From contig OY970820.1 of assembly GCA_963853835.1 (NCBI GenBank), forward strand, positions 26,167,873 through 26,231,872: 64,000 nt of DNA, given 5' to 3'. The translations under genes were made by a program, and so were the position numbers. This document shows, piece by piece, positions 1 to 10,826 of the stretch (positions are counted from its first letter, which is position 1; each line of letters opens with the position of its first letter). Source of the DNA: Calendula officinalis. Lineage: Eukaryota; Streptophyta; Magnoliopsida; Asterales; Asteraceae. The notes under the pieces were generated by a model, which saw only the letters and a program-made list of their open reading frames with translations, was not told where the DNA came from and made no database searches.

Positions 1-109
1 CGAGAGTGTGATATATGGATCCTAGGCCTAAAATATTAATTATGGGTTTATAATATATCTTAGAGAATGTTTATTGATGATTACTAATTAAACTAGGTTT
101 GATTTGTAG

Positions 110-853
110 ATGGCAGCAACAAACACAACAATAACCTACAACAAACTCTCGCGACGTTTCTTTCTAGGAAAGAAAGAAAAGACTGGGTCAAATTTCCTCA
201 ATTGGAAGCGTGATTTTAAGATCATGCTCAGACAAGAGAGGGATAGGATTGACCGAGAAAGAAACGTGTTGAAAACTCCTGCCAAGGATGAAGAAAACGA
301 ACCAGGACAAGCATTTTACGCTTGTAAGGCGTTCGCTTCTTGCAAGATGGATGAGGGAGCATCAGTATGTGCACATGTCATGAGAATGAAAGTGCACGTT
401 GATCACCTTACTAGACTTGGTCACCACATGCCATTGCAGTTTGCAATTGACATGATACTCAACTCATTGTCCGATGACTACAAATTCGTTGTAGCCAACT
501 ACAGCAAACGTAATATGGATAATTCCATTCCCGAGCTGCAATCTATGCTCGAGGCTGTTGAGTTGAATATTGAGACCAATTCTAGAAGGGGTCGCACAAC
601 TGATGACAGCGACGAGGATGGGCATGGTGGTAAAGGAAAGGGTAAAACCTATCCTAACCAAGGAGTGCCAAATGGTAAAGGTGTCAAACAAAAGGTCAAG
701 AAGGTTAAGCCTAACACTGCGAGGACCGAGAACCGGTGCTTCAAGTGTGGTGAGATTGAGCATTGGAAAAGGAATTGTCCAAAGGGTGCAAGTGGTAGTG
801 GAGGAAACACAAGTTCCTCAGGTAACACAACTACACTTCTTAATCACTTTTAG
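110..853 (+). CDS. Copia-type Gag protein (UBN2 + CCHC zinc knuckle), shortened
   Basis: This 247-residue Gag would form the particle that packages element RNA. Residues about 75-155 match the UBN2/Retrotran_gag region of Copia Gag (SVCAHVMRMK, then MILNSLSDDY). A basic Gly/Lys-rich linker follows, then a CX2CX4HX4C knuckle at about residues 210-223 (CFKCGEIEHWKRNC). Between the N-terminal part and UBN2 it lacks a stretch normally present in Copia Gag, so it is internally deleted relative to the family. The frame stops at 853. A CAG/GTAACA donor-like site near 819 and a TTGCAG acceptor-like site near 905 suggest a possible small intron, but the join does not keep a clean frame. There is no pol downstream. 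Confidence 0.75.
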   Translation: MAATNTTITYNKLSRRFFLGKKEKTGSNFLNWKRDFKIMLRQERDRIDRERNVLKTPAKDEENEPGQAFYACKAFASCKMDEGASVCAHVMRMKVHVDHLTRLGHHMPLQFAIDMILNSLSDDYKFVVANYSKRNMDNSIPELQSMLEAVELNIETNSRRGRTTDDSDEDGHGGKGKGKTYPNQGVPNGKGVKQKVKKVKPNTARTENRCFKCGEIEHWKRNCPKGASGSGGNTSSSGNTTTLLNHF

Positions 854-3344
854 ATACTTGTAAAGTACGTTACGAGTAATCTAACTTTTGCAATCGTTTA
901 TTGCAGGAGGAGATGGAAAGTGATAGTGACCGGCATGAGATGGTGATGATCCCACAAGCACCAAGTTTTATAATTCAGTATATTGTGGATTCGTTTTAAA
1001 CAAATTTACTTTATTGTTTGGGTGATTTTATTTTTGTTAAAACAAGTTTTATTTTGGTTTTAACTAAATTTCGAATCCATGGTTGAATTATATTGTGTGC
1101 ATGTGTGATAATTACACTAGTCAAGGTTTATGACTAGATTGTAAGTCAAGTTTTGATTTACTTATATTTCATGTTTATATATATATTTGTTTGATTGTTG
1201 TATAAATAATGTCTTGATAGCTCAAGGTATTTAGATGCTAGTAATTAGAAAGTTTTTCTAATGAAAGTATTTAAGAGTTTTATGGAAGCATAAGGTTCAA
1301 GAGTTATTGAACTTAGTTAAAAACATCTTAAGTAATAGTCATTACTTATGATAGAAAGTTTTAAAGTATTAGTATTAATATAGTATGATTGTATTGGATA
1401 TAATCAAGATAGACTTTAAGAGTATTATTACAAGTCTTTTATACTTGTAGTAAAAGATTTAATGAAGTCATAATTCCCTAATAGGAATAATTGGATATTC
1501 GCATAATCCAAGTAAAATGACTTAGACATTAAATGACTCTTAAAAGGGACAAACTATATTAAAAGTATTTAAGAATTAAAAGGTATTATTGCAAGTCTTT
1601 TATACTTGTAATAAATACAATATTTAATCAAGTCATAATTCCCTAATAGGAATAATGGATATTTGAGAAATCCAAGTGATGACTTTGACATTAAATAAAG
1701 TTCTTAAAGAATACTAATATGTTTAAGAATTGGAAGTACCGTTTCAAGTGTTTTATACTTGTTAGATACAATAATCAATAAAGATCATAATTCCCTAAAC
1801 AGGAATGTTGGATATTCGCAAATCCAAATGATGATCTTAATTATTGATAGAATTCTTAAAAGATTAAACTACAAGTCATTGACTAGGTCAAAGTAGTTTA
1901 AGAGATGCTTAAATTCCATAAAGGTAAGTGGGAGCTAAGACTAACATAATTCGTTAAAGATGTTAATGAATTTAGTAAGTTAGTAAGACATTAACAACAA
2001 GGTTTTACCAAGTCGTTAGCCAAAGAGTTAAGAGAAATAATAAATGGTCGTTAATTAGATTATTGCAAACCTAATAGCGTGATCACAAGTCTTGTGATTA
2101 ATTATTGCATATCTAATAGGTTGTTAACACTATCATTTAATGAAATTTCTTTAACTAGTAAGAATATCTACAAATCAAGTAACTAAAAGATGCTTTAGTT
2201 ACAAGGATGAATTTTATGAATTCAAGAAACTAAGGAGTTAATTTCCAATCCTCCTATGTTTACCGAATTGCATAAAAGGAAAGACTAGAATATGTTCTAG
2301 GTTGTTGCAAGAACAATATATGGTAAAGACAAAAGTAATAGTATTCCTAAATACTCGTCTTATGTCTTTAGTTTAATAGGAATGATTGGTTTAGTGATAA
2401 AGTTCCAATTAAGTTTGTAAGAATCATTAAGTAATCAACACGAATGAAAGGAATAAGTAATGATCCAGTAATAATTCAGTATCTATGTCCAGTGAGGAAT
2501 AATACTTGAGTTAGTATCATTTTTATTCAGACTTTGTATGTTTTACATCATCCATGAATAAAAGTCTATTTATTCAAAAAGATACAAAAAATCCGTGACT
2601 ACTCGTCTTGGTGGGAACCTCGATGGGACGTTAACGTCATCGCGGTATTTGGTGGTAGATTCGAAACTCTTCGAAGATAGCTACACAAGTTTTGTGTAAA
2701 CCAAATATCGGTAATATTCTGTTGGAGGCTCAACGAATATTGGATTGACCACCGTGATAATACTTCGTGGTTGAAAAGTTCAAAAGTATTGTTAACTAGG
2801 ATTGTCCTTAAGCCTGAGGTATTTGGTTTAGGATACAATGACTAATGTGCTTTGGTTCAACTCAGACAATTCTGAAATACGTTTGTCATACGAGGCGATA
2901 CTGGGTACAAAGGAAGTTGTATTTTAAATCGAAATATAACAAGATGGTAATTGCAACTCCTCTTTAGGAGAGATATTTATAGGTCCTTTGACATGATGAG
3001 AAACTGACAAGTGCACGGCCGTGCACAAACGAACTGATCTGTTCTTTGTCGTTTATCACAGCACTTTGAATCAAGAAGTCATAAAATGATTTCGAATACA
3101 GGAGTTGATAATTTCTACCATGCTCGTATTCGTTATCACAAATATCGTGCTGCAAGGGATAAGCCCAACAACGTTACCCAAGAAGTAAAGACATAGTGTT
3201 CTTTACTAAGAGACGCTATTAAGAGTTTTTCATAAAACTATACCAAGGGTTACATAAGCTGTTTTTATGGGGTTGGTTACCTACATGCCCATCTAGAAGG
3301 CCACTGTAGCTCGTATCATTAAGACAAAGGTTACAAACTTGCAC
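854..3344 (+). other. Noncoding internal region of TR-GAG element, rich in hairpins
   Basis: About 2.5 kb of AT-rich sequence without a credible ORF lies between gag and the polypurine tract. It is dense in self-complementary segments such as ATCACAAGTCTTGTGAT near 2082, ACACAAGTTTTGTGT near 2684 and GACGTTAACGTC near 2631. It holds three tandem copies of a complex hairpin unit (1415-1861). Short ORFs on the minus strand at 2599-2838 and 2964-3155 resemble nothing and are probably chance. The region could be a structured packaging or replication signal; that is inference. Confidence 0.55.
1415..1861 (+). repeat. Three tandem structured units (~130-150 bp each)
   Basis: Units are about 1415-1545, 1566-1707 and 1721-1861. 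Each shares a core reading CATAATTCCCTAA and GGAT near its middle. Each folds as nested stems. Outer arms: TTTAAGAGT/ACTCTTAAA in unit 1 and TTTAAGAATT/AATTCTTAAA in unit 3. Middle arms: ATTTAATG/CATTAAAT in unit 1 and ATCAATAA/TTATTGAT in unit 3. Inner arms: AAGTCAT/ATGACTT in units 1 and 2, AAGATCAT/ATGATCTT in unit 3. A side hairpin is built on ACAAGT/ACTTGT. Arms change together between copies. Confidence 0.65.
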
Positions 3345-3355
3345 ACGTGGGAGTC
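3345..3355 (+). other. Polypurine tract of TR-GAG element
   Basis: ACGTGGGAGTC directly precedes the TG that opens the 3' LTR at 3356. It resembles the GTGGGAG-type tract that primes plus-strand synthesis in Copia elements. Confidence 0.5.
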
Positions 3356-4323
3356 TGAAGATATTATGTGCACAGTTAGTCAACCTATGATGATACATCC
3401 ATGCCTACGAAATACTTAAGGGTCACACCGGTGAGTGCATGTAATACGAGCAAGTTATGCAACGATACTACGAAGAGGAATGATTCATAATAGTCATTAT
3501 GAATCAGTTAAGTATTAAGTTAAATTTAACTTATTACTAGATTAGTTTAACTAACTAATTAATACAAGTAGTTGTACATTTACTAGTTGAGTAAATATAC
3601 AATGTGTTAATTAAAGGTTATCCATGATATGATTTAAAGCTATTAAATCATATAGTAATTGGATAATATTATTGTGTAAATTATATAAAGGTTATTATAT
3701 AACTAGCTATTAAAAGTATAAATACAAGTATATATAATTCGTGTATATGGGTACCGAATTATTAGTGTGTTAATACTAGACATTTAATAGTTAAGTGCAA
3801 CAATAATAAACTAGTTAAACTATAAGGGATGGAAGTGTAAAATGATAAGTTTAATTAAGAGATTAATCTTAATTAAACTAGAAGGACCCTAAGTGAAAGT
3901 CCATCTATTATAAATAGAGGGCTTAGGCATCACTTATTAGGTGACACCTAAAAGCCGAAACCCTTGCCCCTTTTACCCTATTCAGCCGAACCAAGAACAC
4001 CATCACTTGGTGTTCTTCGTTCTTCGTGTTATTCATTCGTTCTTGGTAGTAGTCGACGAACACACACAAGTATGTGTGTGTGTTCGAGTTCTTCGTACAA
4101 GGTTTCTTTCTTGTTAACCTAATCTAGATTTTCAACATCCCAATCCTTTAGGATTTAAGGATTAGGTTTAATCCCAGTTCCGCATTTAGGGATTAAATCA
4201 GCTAGTTGGTTTTAACCGGTCAAGAACAAGTTCATGTTTTTGGTCTGCAAGGTTCGAACCAAGTACACTAGGAGGTCGACCCAAGTGGTTGATCAGTCGC
4301 ATGGTGCGTAGTAAATCCCTACA
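3356..4323 (+). repeat. 3' LTR of the TR-GAG element
   Basis: Bounded by TGAAGATATT at the start and CTACA at the end (TG...CA). The boundaries are supported by the inverted solo copy at 37359-38478, which stops at the equivalent points and is flanked by a 5-bp duplication. Contains a TATA box at 3909-3916. Confidence 0.75.
3909..3916 (+). promoter_or_regulatory. LTR TATA box
   Basis: TATAAATA followed by AGAGGGC, at the usual place for a U3/R promoter inside the LTR. It is conserved in inverted form in the solo LTR (around 37920). Confidence 0.55.
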
Positions 4324-4666
4324 AACGCCACCAACATTTTTTTAATAGAGCGAAAATTAAGACCTTTAAGCTACAAATACCCAAACTGTCATTTTTCTTA
4401 TCATTCCAAATTACATCCCAAGAGATTCTTCCCCCGACCTTTTATTCCAAAAAGAAGTACAATATGTAACTCTCTAGATATTTCAGAATCTTCCTAGGAA
4501 CTTTGTAAAGAGAAAAAAAAAAATAACCAAATGCTCCAAGAACCGATTCTAATGTACCCAATCTACCTCCCAAAGGAAGGGTTGAGGCCTTCCAGTTAGA
4601 GATCTTCAAAAGAATTACCAGCACATCGAGGACAACCGTCCTCCTTGTAAGGATCACCACAGACAT
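4324..4666 (-). pseudogene. LINE reverse-transcriptase relic
   Basis: Read on the minus strand, this encodes the segment of L1-type plant LINE ORF2 after the RT catalytic core: a KISNWKAS.. GGRL..ESVLGA motif, then KVPRKILKYLES, then after a stop a WDVIWND..LGICSLKVL..ALLKKCWWR-like stretch. These match the post-RT linker that ends in a WWR motif. Several stops interrupt it. It ends exactly where the LTR ends at 4323, so the LTR element split this older LINE. Confidence 0.6.
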
Positions 4667-4667
4667 C

Positions 4668-4775
4668 TTAGGTATCTACCACAATAATTGCATAATAATA
4701 ATAATAATAATAATAAAGGTGATGATTTTTACACCACATCCTTTAAGGTATCTACCACAATAATTGCATTATATA
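4668..4775. repeat. Short duplication around an (ATA)n microsatellite
   Basis: The phrase GGTATCTACCACAATAATTG occurs twice (from about 4671 and 4747). Between the copies lies an (ATA/TAA)n tract at about 4692-4716. Confidence 0.6.
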
Positions 4776-4786
4776 GTTTTACAGTA

Positions 4787-5865
4787 TGCATAAATATTTG
4801 TACAGTGTGGTAAAAACATCAAGATTTGTGGTACATAAATTAATTCCCAATAAAGGTAATGATTTTAATAATGGGTGGAGGTCACCAATAAGGACTGACC
4901 TAGATCACCATAAAGGGTCACCAAGTTTTTATTATCTTAAAATAGTTTACTACTTTAGTTCATTACATGTAATTATTTAATTGGTAGTTAGTTTAAATTG
5001 GGTTGGTTTGTTAGTGAGAGTGAAAAATGAGGTTGGATTGGATTGGGTAGGTAGAAGAGTGAGAAACTATTTTCTATTAAAAAAATTAGGTAAGGTTGGG
5101 TTGCTAATGAGGATAGTCTAGGATGATGTGGTATGTTTGCTTATGTGACATCTGATGTGACAAATGTTTTTGATGTGGCTAGTGGTACCTCTACCCACCG
5201 GCCTAAGTGGTTGACCTCCTTACCACACATATTTCAATAAAAATGGAAATGCTTGCTGCTACTTATATTTAGATCCATGATATAAAAAAGCTATAAAATG
5301 AATTTGGTTTATACCGCCATGAAGAACAACTGCAGCAAAAAAAAAAAAAAAAAAAAAAAAACATTTTCCACAAAAATTCGGGTTCTAAAATCGTTACTGG
5401 CGAGTATCGAGTATATATAGGGGTTGCGTTTCACTGTAATAGTATGTAATTATATTATTTTTTATTCAGTATGAGCTTATTTTATTCAATTTATACAGAT
5501 TATATTATATTGATTTAGTCGCTTTTATACTAATTAGAGAAATATTAAATTATTTATTATATAAAATAAAGCTCATTATATAATCAATAAATTAGAGAGG
5601 GATATAATTTTATATAAAAAAAGTCTATTTTTAAAATTGTTTGAAATATGATCTTATATAATCAAGCAACTTTAAAGCAAAAAATTTAAAAAATTATTTG
5701 AAATATCAACAGTGACTCTTAAACTTGAGTTGGTAGTGGAAAGATTATGTGCAATAGCCAAGTCTATTATCAAGCAATTTGTTTTTGAATTGAATAATAA
5801 ATTATAGAAGTATATTAATTACTTATCATCAACTAACCAATCACTTTAATGAATAGTATTGTGTA
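4787..5865. other. AT-rich intergenic DNA
   Basis: No gene seen. A run of 25 A residues lies at 5337-5361, possibly a retroposon tail. The stretch near 4860-5240 has TE-like phrases (GGTTGACCTCCTTACC) but no boundaries could be fixed. Confidence 0.4.
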
Positions 5866-6165
5866 CTACATCCGTATCAAAATAAGTGATACACTTGAAA
5901 GAATTGAAGTTTTTGAGGCAAAACATTAAAATATGGTTTAAAATAAATTAAAGTTGATAGTTAGTGGAAAATGAATATCACTTATTTTGAATAAAATATG
6001 TTAATCCTGGTTAAAGGTAAAAGTAAGGGTAAAAGGGTAAATTCACTCTATTAAAGTAGATGATTAGTGGAGAATCAGTCTCACTTTTTTTTACCAAATA
6101 AGATAAGTTATAGATGTGTACCACTTATTTTAATCCACTATACACTTATTTTGTAACTTAAAGAG
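5866..6165. mobile_element. Degenerate Stowaway-like MITE
   Basis: Left end CTACATCCGTATCAAAATAA, right end (reverse complement) CTCTTTAAGTTACAAAATAA. Both are followed by GTG and both ends are flanked by TA. The interior repeats ACTTATTTTG arms. This is typical of decayed Tc1/Mariner-derived Stowaway elements with terminal CTCCCTCCGT-like sequences. Confidence 0.5.
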
Positions 6166-6259
6166 TATAACAATTTTATAATAGAAGTATTTTGTGATTG
6201 TTGTTGCAATTATAGCTTTTAAAAACGACGAATGTCATACTCGTTGTACAACCTATAGT

Positions 6260-6860
6260 GGCATGTTTTCTAAACCCGGGCTGACCCGACCGGTTCAACC
6301 GGGACCCGGTCCAAGGGGCGGGTCAACTTGGCCCAATTTTCTGCTGATTTTCTTCCCCGTGTGACCTGGCGGGGTAAGCGGTTCAACAACTGGCGACCCG
6401 TTGACCTGTTAAAACCTGGAATTAAAATGTAAAATTAAAACCCTAATAGTCTCCATCACCATCCAAATCAGACATTCAGACGCCTTGCTCACTTTCACGC
6501 TCGGACGTTTCAGGCTTTCTGCATCTGCTTCGAACGTTTCTGATCTAGCACCGGCCTTCACCGTGTTCACCATCGTCCACCGGCGACCACAGGGATCAAC
6601 CGGCCACCACTGTCACAAGGTAATTTGTTTTCTCGATTCGATTTTCTTGCGGCTTGTTTCGATTTGTTTGCTGCTCGATTCAATTTGTTTCCTGCTCGAT
6701 TCAATTTGTAAAATGAATCTTGTTGACTTGTATTTTGTTGAGATTTGATTTGAATCTTGCTCTTGAGATTTGTTTGCTGCTCAATGCGAAGATTGAGATT
6801 TGTTTGCTGCTAAATTTGATTTAAATCTTGCTTCGATTTGTTTGCTGCTCAAAATATGCC
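6260..6860 (+). other. GC-rich TE-like segment and possible 5' exon
   Basis: 6270-6410 is locally GC-rich with repeated GACCCG and ACCGG words, as in the terminal parts of some plant DNA transposons. From about 6440 the sequence looks like a 5' leader/exon, ending in a donor-like CAAG/GTAATTTG at about 6619. It is followed by a degenerate GATTTGTTTGCTGCTC short repeat (6650-6860). No downstream coding exon was found. An 87-residue reading at 6485-6748 crosses the donor-like site and is probably not a gene. Confidence 0.3.
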
Positions 6861-7910
6861 GTAATTAATCCCTGATTCATTGCACTCTATTTTTGGTTCT
6901 ATCTAATTGTTTTCAAAGGAAAGAATCAAATCTAATTAAATTGTCGAATTTGACTGTTCGCTGGAATAGGAAGATTACTTCCCCCGTAAAATATGCATAT
7001 GTTTAACTGCTAACCTCCTGTCTTCGGAATTGGCTGAGTAATTAGTTGACTAATGGTATAATTCCACGTGGCATATTGGACCAATGATAGAGCTTTAAAC
7101 TGATGAGTTGACATGTAAAAATCAAATGTAGTCTCATATATAGGAGAAGATATATACGTTGACAACGAAATAATCATGTTTATAGACAAATTAAGTCAAG
7201 TTGAAGGTTTCAAGTCAAGTTATATCTTTTTAATAAAATGTAATTAAGTTGTATAATTTCAGTGAGATAATTTACCTTTGTCAAAAAATAGAATAATCTT
7301 GATTGAATCCGTTATAATTTAAATATAAAAAAAATCTAGGAAAACCAAATGAAGCCTAAATGGGTCGGGGCAAATTAAACCGGGAGAGGCCAGTCAAATA
7401 TGGTCCAGGTGTCCAACGTCCACATCATGCACTGGCGAAGTATCCAGAGTTTTGCTCTTCCCCCCAAACAATTGAAAGTTGAAACCCGATTTGATTCTTC
7501 TTCTCAAATCGCTTTATCAAAGATTTTGTTGTATCATAAAAGTTCACATTCTCCAATTCATGAGATTATTCCAGTGATATTCCCTTGTAATTTTATTTCT
7601 ACTTCTAAAATTATATTAATTGATACAAAATAAACTGTAGTTGTTCACATCTAAGATGTTTCTAATCTAGATTTTTAGTAAATTCTGCATGAAAATAAAT
7701 GCTTCATATACTAATATTAATATTTATAATTTTAAATAAAACACTTATTTATATAACATACTATACAAAATTTAACAACTTTCAAATTTTAAAATTTTAA
7801 CATTTTCTATATACAAAATACACTAAATTAACATTGATATATACAAATATATTAAACATAACATTAATATACACATAATACACTAAACATAAAAAAGCAA
7901 ACACTTATGA
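6861..7910. other. AT-rich intergenic DNA
   Basis: No gene or clear repeat recognised. A 77-residue reading at 7400-7633 shows no recognisable features. Confidence 0.35.
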
Positions 7911-8341
7911 GGATGTTCGGGATTGTGATATAAAGTAGATTATCTGCTTATTTCGTTTAGAAAATGCAAATAATCTAAAAGTAATGTTTCGCAGAAGGTA
8001 TGAAATAATCACTTATTTGAGTTTTGGAGCTTTTAAAATGGAGTTTTGAAAAATTAGGTTGGTAGTTACTTATTGCGTTTTGAAAATGGAGTTTTGAAAA
8101 ATTAGGTTGGTAGTTATTTATTGCGTTTTTGAAAATGGAGTTTTGAATATTACCTATAATTAAACAAATAATCAGGTTTGTCAAACACTAAAAAACAAAT
8201 TATCTGATTATTATGATTTTTAAACATCATAATCAAATTCAAACACTATTTTTCAGAATCACGTTTTTTAAGAGCTGATTATCTGATTATTTATTTTCAG
8301 AACTAAAAAATATATTTTTAATAACTAATTCCAAATACCCC
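7911..8341. mobile_element. hAT-like MITE with internal tandem repeats
   Basis: Left end GAGGATGTTCGGGATTGTGA and right end (reverse complement) CAGGGGTATTTGGAATTAGT are imperfect terminal inverted repeats. This type is common in plant hAT-derived MITEs with interior TTATCTGATTATTT phrases. Inside, 8035-8145 carries about 2.4 copies of a 58-bp unit containing AAATGGAGTTTTGAAAAATT. No clean 8-bp target duplication was seen. Confidence 0.5.
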
Positions 8342-8695
8342 TGCAGTATATAACTCTGATACACGTCGTGTAGTAAATGAGAATAGAGAGACAAGGAAAA
8401 AAGCAAACACTATGCATCACCCTCCGCCGAACAGACAAAAGGCAATAATCCGAGCTGTCATTCAATTTTCGTTTTATTAATTTCTTTTAAATTTATAAAG
8501 TTATGCCTGGAGAATCTTGCCAAAATCTTTTACAGTGGTCACAGGATTTTTGTTGTTTTATTTCCCCTTCAATCCATACCTTCCCCCTTTCTTCAAATAC
8601 CCACCCTGCATATACACACATACATATACATGCATGTATATACCTATCTATATATAACCATCGCAGTGTTTAATTAGTTTTTAGACATAACCGCC
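8342..8695 (+). promoter_or_regulatory. Upstream region of the BAHD gene with TATA box
   Basis: TATATATAA at 8649-8657 is 39 bp before the start codon. CT-rich sequence (TTTCCCCTTC, TTCCCCCTTTC at 8561-8592) precedes it. The context of the start, CCGCCATGGG, is a strong plant initiation context. Confidence 0.5.
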
Positions 8696-10045
8696 ATGGG
8701 AAGCTTAGCCTCCGATGTACAAGTGAAAGAAGCAGCTCTAATCGCTCCTTCAGATCCAACTACTACTCACGTTCTTAAGCTTTCGGCTGTTGATTCACAG
8801 CTTTTTTTACGGTTCACCATCGAGTATTTGCTAATTTACAACCCGCCACCGTTCATCGGGACGGTCGACAGAGAAACCGTCACCGGTCGAGTGAAGGCGG
8901 CTTTGGGTCGAGCCCTAGTCCCTTACTATCCATTAGCGGGGCGAGTCAGGGCTCGACCAGACGGTTCGTGTCTCGAAGTGGTGTGCCGAGGTCAAGGAGC
9001 GGCGTTCGTTGAAGCCACCGCTGATCTCACGGTTTCCGATTTTGATAATGCGCCATGTTATGTTACGGAGTGGCGGCGGCTGTTAGCTTTGGAAGTGACG
9101 GATGTTATTAAAGGAGCGCCGCCGTTGGTGGTACAGCTGACGTGGCTCTCCGATGGTGCTGCAGCTCTTGCTGTTGGGTTCAGTCATTGTGTGTGTGACG
9201 GTGTTGGTAGTCTTGAGTTTTTAAACCTCTTCACAAAGCTGGCTACCGATCCCCGGAGTGGAGCTCCGGTGGATTTCAAACCAAAACCCATTTGGCAAAG
9301 ACACCTTCTTGATCCGACGTCGTTTAAACTTAAACCACAAGCAGACAAAAGTTACAAAATACTCACCGAGTTTAACCGAGTTACTGACCATTGCAAATTC
9401 ATGAATCTATTTACCCCCGACCAACTCACTCCTACTTCTGTCACATTTCACGACTGGAAAATAAATGAGTTGAAAAACTCGGTGACTAGAATGAGTCAAC
9501 TCGGATTATCATCACTCACTTCATTCGAGGTATTGTCTGCCCATATTTGGAGAAGCTGGGCCAGAGCACTAAACTTCCCACCGAGTCAAACTCTCAAGCT
9601 CCTTTTTAGCATCAATATCCGCCACCGAGTCAAACCAAGTCTACCCACTGGATACTACGGTAACGCCATCGTACTCGGTTGCGCTCAGGCCACCGCGAGA
9701 GATCTAACAGAAAAAGGGTTATCCTACGCCACCGAGTTAATAAAAGAAGCAAAACACCGAGTTGATGACAATTACGTAAAAGAAGTTGTGAACTCAGTGA
9801 GTTTGAACGGAGCGAGTCGCGTTCCCGACCCGGTTGGTGTACTGATTTTATCCCAGTGGTCAAAGCTGGGTTTGGAGAGGGTTGACTTTGGTATAGGGAG
9901 GCCAGTTCAGGTGGGTCCAGTGTGTACCGATAGATACTGTATACTACTACCTGTATGTGATCATAGCCGTTCAGTGAAGGTGATGTTAGCTGTGCCGTCC
10001 GTAGCCGTTGACAAATATATTAATTTGCTCAGAGCCGTCCATTAA
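8696..10045 (+). CDS. BAHD acyltransferase (HXXXD family), intronless
   Basis: This 449-residue soluble enzyme would transfer an acyl group from acyl-CoA to an alcohol or amine acceptor. The active-site motif is HCVCD (His164, Asp168). The structural motif near the C-terminus is DFGIG (397-401), with Ile in place of the usual Trp of DFGWG. YYGNA (320-324) and the conserved N-terminal HVLKLSAVDSQLF region are also present. Length and motif spacing are normal for the family, and the whole frame is open without introns. By memory of family sequences it most resembles the Arabidopsis At2g40230-type clade, whose substrate I cannot state. The start at 8696 fits the family N-terminus (MGSL..) and has a strong initiation context. 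It is the only intact host-type gene seen, between TE-rich flanks. Confidence 0.93.
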   Translation: MGSLASDVQVKEAALIAPSDPTTTHVLKLSAVDSQLFLRFTIEYLLIYNPPPFIGTVDRETVTGRVKAALGRALVPYYPLAGRVRARPDGSCLEVVCRGQGAAFVEATADLTVSDFDNAPCYVTEWRRLLALEVTDVIKGAPPLVVQLTWLSDGAAALAVGFSHCVCDGVGSLEFLNLFTKLATDPRSGAPVDFKPKPIWQRHLLDPTSFKLKPQADKSYKILTEFNRVTDHCKFMNLFTPDQLTPTSVTFHDWKINELKNSVTRMSQLGLSSLTSFEVLSAHIWRSWARALNFPPSQTLKLLFSINIRHRVKPSLPTGYYGNAIVLGCAQATARDLTEKGLSYATELIKEAKHRVDDNYVKEVVNSVSLNGASRVPDPVGVLILSQWSKLGLERVDFGIGRPVQVGPVCTDRYCILLPVCDHSRSVKVMLAVPSVAVDKYINLLRAVH

Positions 10046-10440
10046 ACCCCTGACTTTTTGTTATTTTATTAAATTTTAGTTGGTTAATTTTTTTTTTATT
10101 GTTTGATTCGAATTCTTGTCAACGTGCTTTTTTAGTAAATTTTTCTATAAAAGTAAGTACATGAAAATGGAATGATAGTCGTCACATGGAATTAGCGTAA
10201 CATTGAGACACGTAGCGCAATTATGACGCGTGGACTTGATAATTAGTTTAGAGTAATCCTTTATTGACTTAAATTAAAAAAAGAAAAATATTTTAATAAT
10301 ATTTTGTAGAACTTGAAAATCGTAACCTTGCTTATTAATGAGGATGAGTTGTATTCAGAGAAGGACATAAAAATTATAAAGTTCTAAGGAACGCATCACA
10401 GTCCTTAGATCAAGTTTATTTAATAATCAAGATCATTTCA
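10046..10440. other. 3' flank of the BAHD gene
   Basis: AT-rich, no gene seen. No canonical polyadenylation signal stands out, but T-rich stretches follow the stop. Confidence 0.4.
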
Positions 10441-10826
10441 TTGAATTAGACACGGAGGGGTATTATCGTCCATACGTCAAAAATTGATTCAGACCTTCTT
10501 TCTCAGTCGACTTCTTTCTTCAATCGGCAGCTTCTTTCTTCCGCTGGAATTGATTTTGCGATTTCTTCAATCGAGAGCTTCAAAAATCACTCGTAAACGA
10601 CATATCTGAATCTCAAACATCAAATTGACTGCAGCAAAACAAATCAATAACTGCGAATCGCGTTTTTTTATAAAATCGCAGAAATCGAACGCAGATCTGA
10701 AATCAAAATAAAAAAGAACTGACGTTATCAATGAATCTGAATCCACTGTCTGTCAATAACAATCATACAGATGAAAGAACCGATGAATCAGGTAATAAAA
10801 TTTATTTCAAGTTATCTAGATAATAG

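Larger units (their letters stand above)
1..4323 (+). mobile_element. Gag-only LTR retrotransposon (TR-GAG-like), 5' end outside window
   Basis: The element has a leader, a Copia-type gag ORF (110-853), about 2.5 kb with no pol, a polypurine tract at 3345-3355 and a 3' LTR at 3356-4323. No protease, integrase, RT or RNase H reading was found in any frame. It therefore fits the TR-GAG class of non-autonomous LTR elements that keep only gag and would need pol in trans. The 5' LTR lies upstream of base 1. Its 3' end sits inside a LINE relic on the other strand, so it inserted into an older LINE. A solo LTR of the same family lies inverted at 37359-38478. Confidence 0.7.

Noticed and set aside
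29..763. Minus-strand reading over the first gag (464-763)
   Set aside because: Antisense shadow of a recognised Gag with a zinc knuckle.
819..905. Intron in the gag ORF of the first element
   Set aside because: Donor- and acceptor-like sites exist, but the joined frame reaches a stop at once.
2599..3155. Two short minus-strand ORFs in the TR-GAG internal region
   Set aside because: Short, no recognisable motifs, overlapping hairpin-rich noncoding DNA.
6485..6748. 87-residue ORF near 6.5 kb as a gene
   Set aside because: Runs across a donor-like site into a low-complexity repeat; only a possible leader exon is supported.
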